Shown here piece by piece: positions 8,901 through 14,733 of a DNA stretch of 14,733 nucleotides; the first letter of the stretch is position 1, and the number at the start of each line of letters is the position of its first letter. Under the pieces are notes generated by a model. That model saw only the letters and a list, made by a program, of their open reading frames with translations. It searched no databases and was not told the DNA's origin. Position numbers and translations under genes: made by a program. The stretch comes from Clostridia bacterium (GTDB lineage Bacteria; Bacillota; Clostridia; Peptostreptococcales; Anaerovoracaceae). The stretch is from contig JAKSSQ010000022.1 in the NCBI GenBank assembly GCA_024403005.1, forward strand, positions 1 to 14,733, written 5' to 3'.

Positions 8901-9438
8901 TCTTCTGGGTTTCGGCCTTCTTGTTCCTGTACTTAACGATACCGGCAGCTTCTTCGAAAATTTCGCGTCTGCTGTCCATCTTATTGCTTATGATGTCGGC
9001 GATTTTGCCCTGTCCGATAATGGAATAGCCTTCCACACCGATACCCGTATCCATGATAAGCTCGCGGATATCCCTTAATCTGCAGGGAGTCCTGTTTATC
9101 ATGTATTCGCTTTCACCGGAGCGGTACATACGTCTGGTGATGCCAACTTCTGCGTAATCGATGGGCAGCATGTGGTCTGCGTTGTCGATTACCAGGGTAA
9201 CCTCAGCCATGCCCTTGGGCTTTCTGTTCTGAGTACCTGCGAAGATGACTTCCTCCATCTTTCCGCCGCGAAGCATCTTGGGGCTCTGCTCGCCAAGTAC
9301 CCAGCGGATAGCGTCGGAAATGTTGGATTTTCCGCTTCCGTTGGGGCCGACGATACACGTCATTCCTTCCGTGAATTCAATTGTCACCGGATCCGCAAAA
9401 GATTTGAATCCGTTAAGCTCCATTCGCTTAAAATACAT
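5896..9438 (-). CDS. smc: Chromosome segregation ATPase SMC
   Basis: Core of the SMC-ScpA-ScpB condensin, which extrudes DNA loops and compacts newly replicated origins. Its 1180 residues are the normal full length. The N-terminal head has Walker A GPNGSGKS (31-38) and the family-typical IRWVLGEQSPKMLRGG (44-59). A first long coiled coil runs at about 170-500. The hinge spans about 512-665 and contains GPVGDLLNV (521-529) and NPAGAITGGA (651-660). The second coiled coil, about 670-1025, is very rich in Glu, Lys and Ala. The C-terminal head has the ABC signature LLSGGEK (1084-1090) and Walker B with D-loop ILDEVEAALDEAN (1111-1123), with the catalytic Glu present, so it should be active. ATG 9438 follows GAGAGG at 6 nt, 3 nt after the rnc stop. 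scpA and scpB are not in the window. The rnc-smc-ftsY order is widely conserved. Confidence 0.98.
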   Translation of the reverse strand: MYFKRMELNGFKSFADPVTIEFTEGMTCIVGPNGSGKSNISDAIRWVLGEQSPKMLRGGKMEEVIFAGTQNRKPKGMAEVTLVIDNADHMLPIDYAEVGITRRMYRSGESEYMINRTPCRLRDIRELIMDTGIGVEGYSIIGQGKIADIISNKMDSRREIFEEAAGIVKYRNKKAETQKKLENAGLNLDRVNDIVGEIESRIGGLEKDAQKASEYLDIREKYKVVEINIILKNIEAADQKTQAVRVELEELDKALEADAETRASLEQQLHEMRSRAEELEVKLGEIREEIAKNTEEIHFIESREALNKERSSVLERDKLRIENELASLEDKYARESSNAEEMKRTREEAASEEAKARAAAEEKHAASETAFEKLSEKEKILNDARSVILDMNSRMSAAKAEAAGMENLRQTLKRRAERLIDEEDDGNGLEISEKITDNENDMAELRSDVEDMKEQLADTEKQRAAVTQQLAGARSKIEEIKVSGGKLSARLRLLEELEHAYEGYNGGIKFVMQSSVKGVVGPVGDLLNVPKGWELAIETALGGNFQNVVTETESAAKECIALLKQNRAGRITFLPADTLRSRDLAETSKIQGMAGYLGCAADRVSCKGGYENVVDYLLGKVIVCDNLDNALAMSKKEKALRYVTLEGEHINPAGAITGGAYKNNTANILSRKAEKDKLEDAINKNLADQEAAEKAMHNLEKKLDKNAKELAEIRRQIQDEEMEIASIAKDIEQLKIAERDAKEAERRRLAELSELEKEIAEAEKSIREITKNNSGFEETKAKAEADAQAIAEEAEKLREVYALAQAEENDARVAENSVSVKVKSASEMEARVLEALAEIGADIEARKAALEDIEKQRAEIEGFDFDAKVTLDEKLAQKEELLNSEDSLNEEKTSARKQAESLEEQRVQADSTFYEHQVQRHDADSRMARFDAQTESLKEKLWDEFEMSYAQAADQADPEFVLSRGVRESREYKERMRQLGDVNIGAIEEYRAVKERYEFLTTQRADLLQAMDELQSVIDEMDSIIKARFKESFDAVVENFEASFKELFKGGNARLSMEDPSNPLESAIEIEAQPPGKKLQNMNLLSGGEKTMTAIALMFAVLKAKPTPFCILDEVEAALDEANIECFARYLRNFDSTQFALITHQKATMEYADVLYGVTMPERGITKVLSLKLGDSFDID
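5907..5920 (-). promoter_or_regulatory. Ribosome binding site that fixes the ftsY TTG start
   Basis: AGGAG (5920-5916) is followed by 6 nt and TTG (5909-5907). The site lies within the last codons of smc, whose TAA is at 5898-5896. The strong site at ideal spacing is the main reason for accepting a TTG start. Confidence 0.75.
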
Positions 9439-9450
9439 TCTTTACCTCTC
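9436..9450 (-). promoter_or_regulatory. smc ribosome binding site
   Basis: GAGAGG (9450-9445) forms the last codons of rnc. The rnc stop TAA (9444-9442) and AGA lie between it and ATG 9438, giving a 6-nt spacing. Ribosomes ending rnc would finish on top of this site. Confidence 0.7.
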
Positions 9451-10134
9451 GGTTTTAATAGCTTCGATAGCTGCTGCCGCAGCGCTCTGTTCAGCCTTTT
9501 TCTTGCTGACGCCAATTCCGCGTCCCATTTCCCTGCCGTTTACGTAAACTGCAGCGGTAAATGTCTTATCGTGGTCCGGACCATCCGATTTTACGATTTC
9601 GTAGCTTATGGCTGCTTCTCCGGCCTTGCCCATCATTTCCTGAAGGGCGGATTTGGAGTCTGCGGGAAGACCGCCTTCTATGCAGTCTTCTATGGTTCCG
9701 CTTAAGCAGGTGTTTACTACTATCTTGGCAGCCTCGATCCCGCCGTCCAGATATGCAGCGCCTATAATGGCTTCCATCATATCCGCCATAAGGGATGCTC
9801 TGTTTCTGCCGTTGCCCTTCTCTTCGCCGCGGCTGAGCATGAGAAATTCGTTAATTCCGTATTTCTTAACTGCTTCGCTTAAAGATCTTTCGCAGACGAT
9901 AGATGCGCGCATCTTGGAAAGCTGGCCTTCCGTCTTCTTGGAAAAACGGCTGTAGAGAACTTCCGTGACGCAGACGCTTAATACTGCGTCTCCCAGGAAT
10001 TCCAGTCTTTCGTTTCCGCGCTCGGGGTCACCGAACTCTTCGTTGGCGTAGGAACTGTGGGTCACAGCCCTCAGAAGAAGGCTGCGGTCCTTAAATTCCC
10101 TGCCTATTATATTCTCAAGCCTGTTCAGCTCCAT
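9442..10134 (-). CDS. rnc: Ribonuclease III
   Basis: Double-strand-specific endoribonuclease that processes rRNA precursors and structured mRNAs. Its 230 residues match the family length. The catalytic domain carries NERLEFLGDAVL (41-52) and DMMEAIIGAAYLDGG (118-132). Glu42, Glu45, Asp49, Asp118 and Glu121 align with the metal-binding and catalytic acids of the E. coli enzyme (Glu38, Glu41, Asp45, Asp114, Glu117). The double-stranded RNA-binding domain covers about 156-226 and ends in the usual Lys/Ala-rich helix (KKKAEQSAAAAA). I chose ATG 10134 over an in-frame GTG at 10146 because GGAG stands 6 nt before the ATG and the GTG has no clear site. The start lies within the last codons of plsX (20-nt overlap). 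smc follows after 3 nt. In many relatives acpP sits between plsX and rnc; here it does not. Confidence 0.96.
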   Translation of the reverse strand: MELNRLENIIGREFKDRSLLLRAVTHSSYANEEFGDPERGNERLEFLGDAVLSVCVTEVLYSRFSKKTEGQLSKMRASIVCERSLSEAVKKYGINEFLMLSRGEEKGNGRNRASLMADMMEAIIGAAYLDGGIEAAKIVVNTCLSGTIEDCIEGGLPADSKSALQEMMGKAGEAAISYEIVKSDGPDHDKTFTAAVYVNGREMGRGIGVSKKKAEQSAAAAAIEAIKTER

Positions 10135-11152
10135 TTTCTGCTCCACTTTCAGAATACTTAACCATTGCAGCCTCGATCTCGGCTACAACATCGCGTTCAC
10201 ATACTTCTGCAGCCTTTACGAGGGCATTGCATACTGCGATATCGGAAGAAGATCCGTGTACCTTGAATACAAGGCCCTTAACGCCCAGGATGGGTGCGCC
10301 GCCGTAGGAAGAATAGTCGAACATCTTAACGATTTCCTTGAGCTTGCCCTTAATAAGGAGTGTGCCCAGCTTGGAAGTGATGTCTTCTGTAATCTTTGCC
10401 TTAACGGTCTTGAGTGCGCTCCATGCTACGCCTTCTGTAAGCTTGAGCACAATGTTTCCTGTAAAGCCGTCGCATACCAGTACGTCTGCATCTGTTCTGG
10501 GAATGTCTCTTCCTTCTACGTTGCCGATGAAGTTAAGAGTGCTTTCCTTGAGCAGCTTGTGAGTTTCCTTGAGCATTGTTGTGCCCTTTGTTTCTTCTGC
10601 ACCGATATTTACAAGGCCTACCTTGGGAGATTCGATATTGAAAGCGTTGTGCATGTAGATGCTGCCCATGTAAGCGAAGCCAAGCAGGTTTTCTGCCTTA
10701 CATTCTGCGTTTGCGCCTGCATCTACCAGCAGGGAGAACTTGCCTGCCTTACCCAGGAGAGGATAAGGAGAAACGATGGCCGGGCGGTCGATACCCTTAA
10801 TGCGGCCCAGGTGCAGGAGAGCTGCTGTCATGAGAGCGCCTGTGTTGCCTGCGGAGAGAGCTGCATCTGCCTGTCCGTTCTTAACCATGTCGATTGCCAT
10901 TACAAGGGAGGAATCCTTCTTGGAACGTACAGCCTTTACGGGGCTGTCTTCGTTTTCGATTACAACGTCTGTGTGAACGATGCTGATTCTGTCCTTGTCG
11001 TATTCGCCGCAGGTAGCAAGGACTTCGTTGATTGCGTCCTCTTTACCTACGAATACGATATTTGCTTTCATCTGATCCAGGGACTTTATGCATCCCTTAA
11101 CAATCTCTAAAGGGGCGTTGTCGCCGCCCATTGCATCAACAGCAATAATCAT
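10115..11152 (-). CDS. plsX: Phosphate acyltransferase PlsX
   Basis: Converts acyl-ACP and inorganic phosphate to acyl-phosphate, the acyl donor for PlsY in the first step of phosphatidic acid synthesis; it is a peripheral membrane enzyme. Its 345 residues are normal length. Visible family motifs are DAMGGDNAP (6-14), SAGNTGALM (100-108), DAGAN (144-148), NIGAEETKG (182-190), CDGFTGNI (227-234), YGGAPILGV (283-291) and KVHGSSS (297-303). ATG 11152 follows GGAGG at 4 nt and lies 16 nt after the valS stop. The last codons, encoding an Ala/Glu/Gly-rich tail after the conserved fold, overlap the rnc start. Neither fabD/fabH nor acpP is next to it, so the acyl-ACP supply genes must be elsewhere. 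Confidence 0.97.
   Translation of the reverse strand: MIIAVDAMGGDNAPLEIVKGCIKSLDQMKANIVFVGKEDAINEVLATCGEYDKDRISIVHTDVVIENEDSPVKAVRSKKDSSLVMAIDMVKNGQADAALSAGNTGALMTAALLHLGRIKGIDRPAIVSPYPLLGKAGKFSLLVDAGANAECKAENLLGFAYMGSIYMHNAFNIESPKVGLVNIGAEETKGTTMLKETHKLLKESTLNFIGNVEGRDIPRTDADVLVCDGFTGNIVLKLTEGVAWSALKTVKAKITEDITSKLGTLLIKGKLKEIVKMFDYSSYGGAPILGVKGLVFKVHGSSSDIAVCNALVKAAEVCERDVVAEIEAAMVKYSESGAENGAEQA
10132..10144 (-). promoter_or_regulatory. Ribosome binding site that decides the rnc start
   Basis: GGAG (10144-10141) is followed by 6 nt and ATG (10134-10132). The alternative GTG at 10146 is preceded only by TCTGAAA, so the ATG is preferred. The site is within the plsX reading frame. Confidence 0.7.
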
Positions 11153-11161
11153 AATGCCTCC
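11150..11161 (-). promoter_or_regulatory. plsX ribosome binding site
   Basis: GGAGG (11161-11157), then CATT and ATG (11152-11150). This is the strongest Shine-Dalgarno match among the junctions, and it lies in the 16-nt valS-plsX gap. No promoter-like sequence fits in that gap. Confidence 0.75.
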
Positions 11162-11168
11162 GTGTAAA

Positions 11169-13847
11169 CTACTTGTTAACCTTAGCTTCTACTGCGGGGA
11201 TTCTTGCAAGGGTCTTTTCGAGGAGATCCTTGTAGTTTGCCAGCTTGTCTCTTTCGGCCTGGATTACCTTTTCGGGAGCCTTGGAAACGAACTTTTCGTT
11301 AGCAAGCTTGCCTTCTGTTCTTGCTACTTCTGCTGTAAGTCTGTCCTTTTCCTTAAGGAGTCTTGCGTACTCTGCAGCGTAGTCTACCAGGTCGTCGAGG
11401 GGTACGTATACTTCAAGTCCGGGCAGAGCCTGGGACATTGTTTCCTCGGGGATTTCGTCCTTGCCTGCGATGAACTTAACTTCTTCGATGTTGGCAAGAG
11501 CCTTTACGTGGCGCATACCGTCTTCTGCCATCTTCTTTTCCTTACCTTCTGCAAGGATGATAGCGTGCAGCTTTCTGGAAGGCAGAGCATCTGCGTCTCT
11601 TCTGATGTTTCTTACTGCTCTGATGATGTCCATTGTCTGGTTCATCATTGCAACGTCTTCGCTGTAGTCCATAGCTTCGCAGTGCTTGGGCCATTCTTCG
11701 TGCATCAGGAATTCCTTAGCATCTGCATCCTTGGGCAGGTAGCTCCAGATTTCTTCTGTGATGAACGGCATGAACGGGTGCAGCAGTTTGAGCATGGTCT
11801 TAAGGCACTTTACGAGGCAGTATCTTGCGCTTGCCTTATCTTCGGGGGTTCCGTTGTAAAGTCTTGCCTTAATGAGTTCGATGTACCAGTCGCAGAATTC
11901 GTTCCAGATGAGTTCGTAAATCTTCTGAGCTGCCAGGGCGAATTCGAACTTTTCCATGTTGCCTGTAATTTCAGCAACTGCATCGTTGATAACGGAGAGC
12001 ATCCACTTGTCTTCTTCGCGGAGCACTGCAGTTTCTTCTGTAGCCATGTCCATGAAGCTTCCGTCTTCTGCCTTCAGGTTCATGATTGCAAATCTGGATG
12101 CGTTCCAGAGCTTGTTTGCAAAGTTTCTGGCAGCTTCTACCTTTTCTACCTGGTAGCGGATGTCGCTTCCCGGGGAAATACCGGAGAGGAGCATGAATCT
12201 GAGAGCGTCTGCACCGTACTGGTCGATAACTTCCAGCGGGTCGATGCCGTTGCCTAAAGACTTGGACATCTTGCGGCCCTGGGAGTCTCTTACGAGGCCG
12301 TGGATGAGTACGTGGCTGAAGGGTGTTTCGCCCATTTCTTCAATGCTGGAGAAGATCATTCTTGCTACCCAGAAGAAGATGATGTCGTAGCCTGTTACGA
12401 GTACGCTTGTCGGGTAGAAGCACTTAAGGTCTTCTGTATCCTGGGGCCAGCCAAGTGTGGAGAACGGCCAGAGCGCAGAGGAGAACCATGTGTCCAGTAC
12501 GTCTTCGTCCTGGTGGAAGTGAGTACCGCCGCACTTGGGGCACTTTTCCGGTGTGTCCTTTGCAACTACCATTTCGCCGCATTCTTCGCAGTAATATGCG
12601 GGGATTCTGTGACCCCACCAGAGCTGTCTGGAAATGCACCAGTCCTTGATGTCTTCCATCCAGTGGTAATAGATCTTGTCGAATCTTTCGGGTACGAATA
12701 CTGTTTCGTTCTTTCTTACAGCTTCGATAGCAGGCTTTGCCAGGGGTTCCATCTTTACGAACCACTGTTCGGAAATTCTGGGTTCTACTACTGTGTGGCA
12801 GCGGTAGCATTCGCCTGCGGGGATTGTCATTTCTTCGGTCTTAACCAGGTAACCTGCAGCTTCCAGATCTGCTACCCATGCCTTTCTGCATTCGTAGCGG
12901 TCCATGCCTTCGTACTTGCCGCAGAGAGCTGTCATGCGTGCCTTTTCGTCGATGCATTCGATGAGTTCCAGGTTATGTCTCTGGCCTACTTCGAAGTCGT
13001 TGGGGTCTGCGGACGGTGTAATCTTTACAGCGCCTGTACCCTTTTCCGGATCGGGATATTCGTCTGCAATTACGGGGATTTCGCGGCCTACGAGGGGCAG
13101 GATAACCTTCTTGCCTACGAGATCCTTATATCTTTCGTCGCTGGGATGTACTGCGATTGCAACGTCGGCAAACATTGTTTCAGGTCTGGATGTTGCAACT
13201 GTAATTCCTTCGCTTCCGTCTGCGCCGGGATAGCGGAAGTACCAGTACTTGCCCTGGTGGTCTACGTGTTCTACTTCGATGTCAGAGAGAGCGCTGCCGC
13301 AAACGGGGCACCAGTTGATGAGTCTTGCACCCTTATAGATGAGACCCTTGTTATAAAGCTTAATGAAGTGGTCCTTAACTGCTTCGTTGCAGCCTTCGTC
13401 CATTGTGAATCTTTCTCTTGTCCAGTCGCAGGAGGAGCCAAGCTTGCGAATCTGCAGGTCGATGCGTCCGCCGTACTGCTTCTTCCATGCCCATGCTCTT
13501 TCGAGGAAAGCTTCGCGGCCGATTTCTTCCTTGGTCTTGCCTTCTTCTTCTCTGAGCTTGTCTACAACCTTAACTTCTGTAGCGATGGAAGCGTGGTCTG
13601 TGCCGGGCAGCCACAGTGTGCAGTAGCCCTGCATTCTCTTAAAGCGGATGAGAACGTCCTGCAGGGACTGGTCCAGAGCGTGGCCCATGTGGAGCTGGCC
13701 TGTAATGTTTGGGGGAGGCATAAGGATAGTAAAGGATTCCTTAGACATGTCTGCTTCCGGTGTGAAAGCGCCCTTTTCTTCCCATGTTGAATAAATTCGA
13801 TCCTCAAATGCTTTAGGATCATAATTTTTAGCTAAATTATTTTCCAT
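11169..13847 (-). CDS. valS: Valyl-tRNA synthetase
   Basis: Class I synthetase that charges tRNA-Val and edits mischarged Thr. Its 892 residues are usual for bacteria. The Rossmann-fold signature appears as PPPNITGQLHMGH (44-56, HMGH in the HIGH position). The editing (CP1) domain spans about 190-345 and includes ATSRPETMFADVA (218-230). Cys pairs at 180/183, 347/350, 420/423 and 436/439 look like zinc knuckles. KMSKS is at 526-530. The anticodon-binding domain follows (about 610-760), then the C-terminal coiled-coil arm typical of ValRS (about 820-892, Lys/Glu-rich). ATG 13847 follows AAAGGA at 6 nt. Only 26 nt separate it from the upstream membrane-protein gene, so there is no room for the T-box leader that often controls this gene in Bacillota. 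plsX follows after 16 nt. Confidence 0.98.
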   Translation of the reverse strand: MENNLAKNYDPKAFEDRIYSTWEEKGAFTPEADMSKESFTILMPPPNITGQLHMGHALDQSLQDVLIRFKRMQGYCTLWLPGTDHASIATEVKVVDKLREEEGKTKEEIGREAFLERAWAWKKQYGGRIDLQIRKLGSSCDWTRERFTMDEGCNEAVKDHFIKLYNKGLIYKGARLINWCPVCGSALSDIEVEHVDHQGKYWYFRYPGADGSEGITVATSRPETMFADVAIAVHPSDERYKDLVGKKVILPLVGREIPVIADEYPDPEKGTGAVKITPSADPNDFEVGQRHNLELIECIDEKARMTALCGKYEGMDRYECRKAWVADLEAAGYLVKTEEMTIPAGECYRCHTVVEPRISEQWFVKMEPLAKPAIEAVRKNETVFVPERFDKIYYHWMEDIKDWCISRQLWWGHRIPAYYCEECGEMVVAKDTPEKCPKCGGTHFHQDEDVLDTWFSSALWPFSTLGWPQDTEDLKCFYPTSVLVTGYDIIFFWVARMIFSSIEEMGETPFSHVLIHGLVRDSQGRKMSKSLGNGIDPLEVIDQYGADALRFMLLSGISPGSDIRYQVEKVEAARNFANKLWNASRFAIMNLKAEDGSFMDMATEETAVLREEDKWMLSVINDAVAEITGNMEKFEFALAAQKIYELIWNEFCDWYIELIKARLYNGTPEDKASARYCLVKCLKTMLKLLHPFMPFITEEIWSYLPKDADAKEFLMHEEWPKHCEAMDYSEDVAMMNQTMDIIRAVRNIRRDADALPSRKLHAIILAEGKEKKMAEDGMRHVKALANIEEVKFIAGKDEIPEETMSQALPGLEVYVPLDDLVDYAAEYARLLKEKDRLTAEVARTEGKLANEKFVSKAPEKVIQAERDKLANYKDLLEKTLARIPAVEAKVNK

Positions 13848-13859
13848 TTTTTATCCTTT
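13845..13859 (-). promoter_or_regulatory. valS ribosome binding site
   Basis: AAAGGA (13859-13854), then six bases and ATG (13847-13845). It supports the chosen start and lies in the 26-nt gap after the membrane-protein gene. Confidence 0.65.
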
Positions 13860-13873
13860 CAGAGCTTTTTTGC

Positions 13874-14733
13874 TTAATTAGCTTTACTTACTTTTATAAA
13901 ATGAACTATTTCGAGGGCGAAGAATATAAGGCTTATATAGCCGCCTACGGAATAGACATTAGCTACGAAATTTTTAAATCCGAGCAGGGATATTAAATAT
14001 CCTACGCTTCCGACTACCCAGATTATGGGCACCCTTTTGGGATGCCTGTCGATCTTGGTCGTGAACCCATAGAAGCACGCCGTCTGGGACATGAAGATGG
14101 CCAGAAGGAGCATCAGGGAATACGCGGTTCCAAGAGGTGCATAGAGCTTTGTGCAGAGTGCCTGCATGGGGAAGTTCGCATCTGCGCTTACGGCAGGATC
14201 TGTGGAAGTTCCCAGGTACAGGATTAAGCAGCATAACCCTAATATTATACCACCAAGCATGGCGCCCTTCTTAACTTTTTCCATGCTGTCCGCACGGACT
14301 GCGCACTGGCCGAGGACCGGAAGCGCTGCCGTTCCGTTGTAGCCGACCAGAGCTACCGCTGCAGGAAGCCAGTGGGTTGCGACCTTGCTGGTTTCGTGAG
14401 GCGTCATGGCTGCCACGCTTGCAGGGTTTCTGAGGGTGAGCACAACGCCCATCACCAGAGCCACACAGACGAGTATGGGAGTAATCTTTCCCATCTTGGC
14501 TGATACGCTTTCAAAGCCGCCTATGCAGGTGATCATGCAGAGGAAGAAGTAAATTATGCTTCCGATTTTGCTTGGAAGACCGGTCAGGGTTTCCAGCAGA
14601 GCTCCGCCGGCAGCTGTCATGGCTGTGTAGGCACAGAGCAGGAATATGCACATTACCACTCCCGAGAATACGTCCAGGGCCTTGTTATTGCCCGGGTTTA
14701 TGAGTCTTGATATGTCGCTGGTGTTTTCTTTTC
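13874..14733 (-). CDS. Polytopic membrane protein resembling the YkvI family, N-terminus outside window
   Basis: The reading frame enters from the right edge and gives 285 residues before TAA at 13876-13874. The GTG at 14659 is internal: 24 more in-frame codons lie upstream of it and are still open at the edge. About eight hydrophobic segments can be seen, separated by short charged loops such as SMEKVKK and DRHPKR. Motifs such as TAMTAAGGALLE followed by GLPSKIG, and CIGGFESVSAKMGKITP, recall the YkvI-type membrane proteins, which are distantly related to amino-acid/cation permeases of the LeuT/APC fold. Their substrate is not established. Full members have about 350-370 residues, so roughly 70-80 residues (two or three membrane segments) are probably missing. 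The gene ends 26 nt before valS and may share its transcript. The family assignment rests on recalled resemblance and the function is unknown. Confidence 0.7.
   Translation of the reverse strand, partial: KENTSDISRLINPGNNKALDVFSGVVMCIFLLCAYTAMTAAGGALLETLTGLPSKIGSIIYFFLCMITCIGGFESVSAKMGKITPILVCVALVMGVVLTLRNPASVAAMTPHETSKVATHWLPAAVALVGYNGTAALPVLGQCAVRADSMEKVKKGAMLGGIILGLCCLILYLGTSTDPAVSADANFPMQALCTKLYAPLGTAYSLMLLLAIFMSQTACFYGFTTKIDRHPKRVPIIWVVGSVGYLISLLGFKNFVANVYSVGGYISLIFFALEIVHFIKVSKAN

Noticed and set aside
10100..10130. TATAAT within the start of rnc
   Set aside because: The hexamer at 17 nt upstream (ATGGAG) does not resemble a -35 box; the bases are explained by codons.
11088..13790. Long plus-strand open frames opposite valS (389 and 496 codons) and similar ones opposite the PBP (1642-2763, 3976-4905) and smc
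   Set aside because: They are mirror images of well-supported genes. The sense genes rarely use TTA, CTA or TCA in that register, which leaves the antisense free of stops. The products are Cys-rich without recognisable motifs, and no strong start sites were seen.
13874..13920. Possible promoter for valS (TATAAA near the end of the membrane-protein gene)
   Set aside because: The -10-like TATAAA has only a poor -35 (TTCGCC) at 17 nt, and AT-rich sequence at gene ends gives such matches by chance.
1..14733. A novel defence, mobile or secondary-metabolism system, CRISPR array or tRNA/rRNA gene
   Set aside because: Every stretch except the 66-nt gap and a few short junctions is occupied by recognised housekeeping genes. 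No direct-repeat array, transposase, integrase or cloverleaf-like sequence was seen.

Overview
The window is one tightly packed block of bacterial housekeeping genes, all read from the minus strand, so the order of transcription runs from high to low coordinates. Base composition looks moderate (roughly half GC by eye). The protein families, the short or overlapping gene junctions and the GGAGG-like ribosome binding sites suggest a Bacillota member of the Clostridia type. Lineage below that cannot be fixed by reading. There is no RNA gene, CRISPR array, insertion sequence, prophage or other mobile element.

Layout in transcription order: the C-terminal 285 residues of a polytopic membrane protein resembling the YkvI family (14733-13874, start outside the window); valS, valyl-tRNA synthetase (13847-11169); plsX, phosphate acyltransferase (11152-10115); rnc, ribonuclease III (10134-9442); smc (9438-5896); ftsY, SRP receptor (5909-5007); a class A penicillin-binding protein (5007-1777); and comEC, the DNA-uptake channel (1710-1, truncated by the window edge just after its metallo-beta-lactamase domain begins). 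Junctions from plsX to the penicillin-binding protein are overlaps or a 3-nt gap, which points to one translationally coupled operon serving membrane lipid synthesis, RNA processing, chromosome segregation, membrane protein targeting and peptidoglycan synthesis. plsX-rnc-smc-ftsY is a conserved core in Gram-positive bacteria. Here it lacks acpP between plsX and rnc, and ylxM/ffh after ftsY.

The only substantial non-coding stretch is the 66-nt gap between the penicillin-binding protein and comEC, and it is unusually dense. It holds a perfect consensus sigma-A promoter (TTGACA, 17 nt, TATAAT). A 25-bp imperfect palindrome covers the -35 box and the upstream stop codon. A small GC hairpin ends on the base before the comEC start codon. 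This looks like a self-contained, possibly repressed control region for comEC and is the most interesting thing in the window. I see no previously undescribed multi-gene system. A second point of interest is a large Asp/Gly/Asn-rich insert between the two catalytic domains of the penicillin-binding protein.
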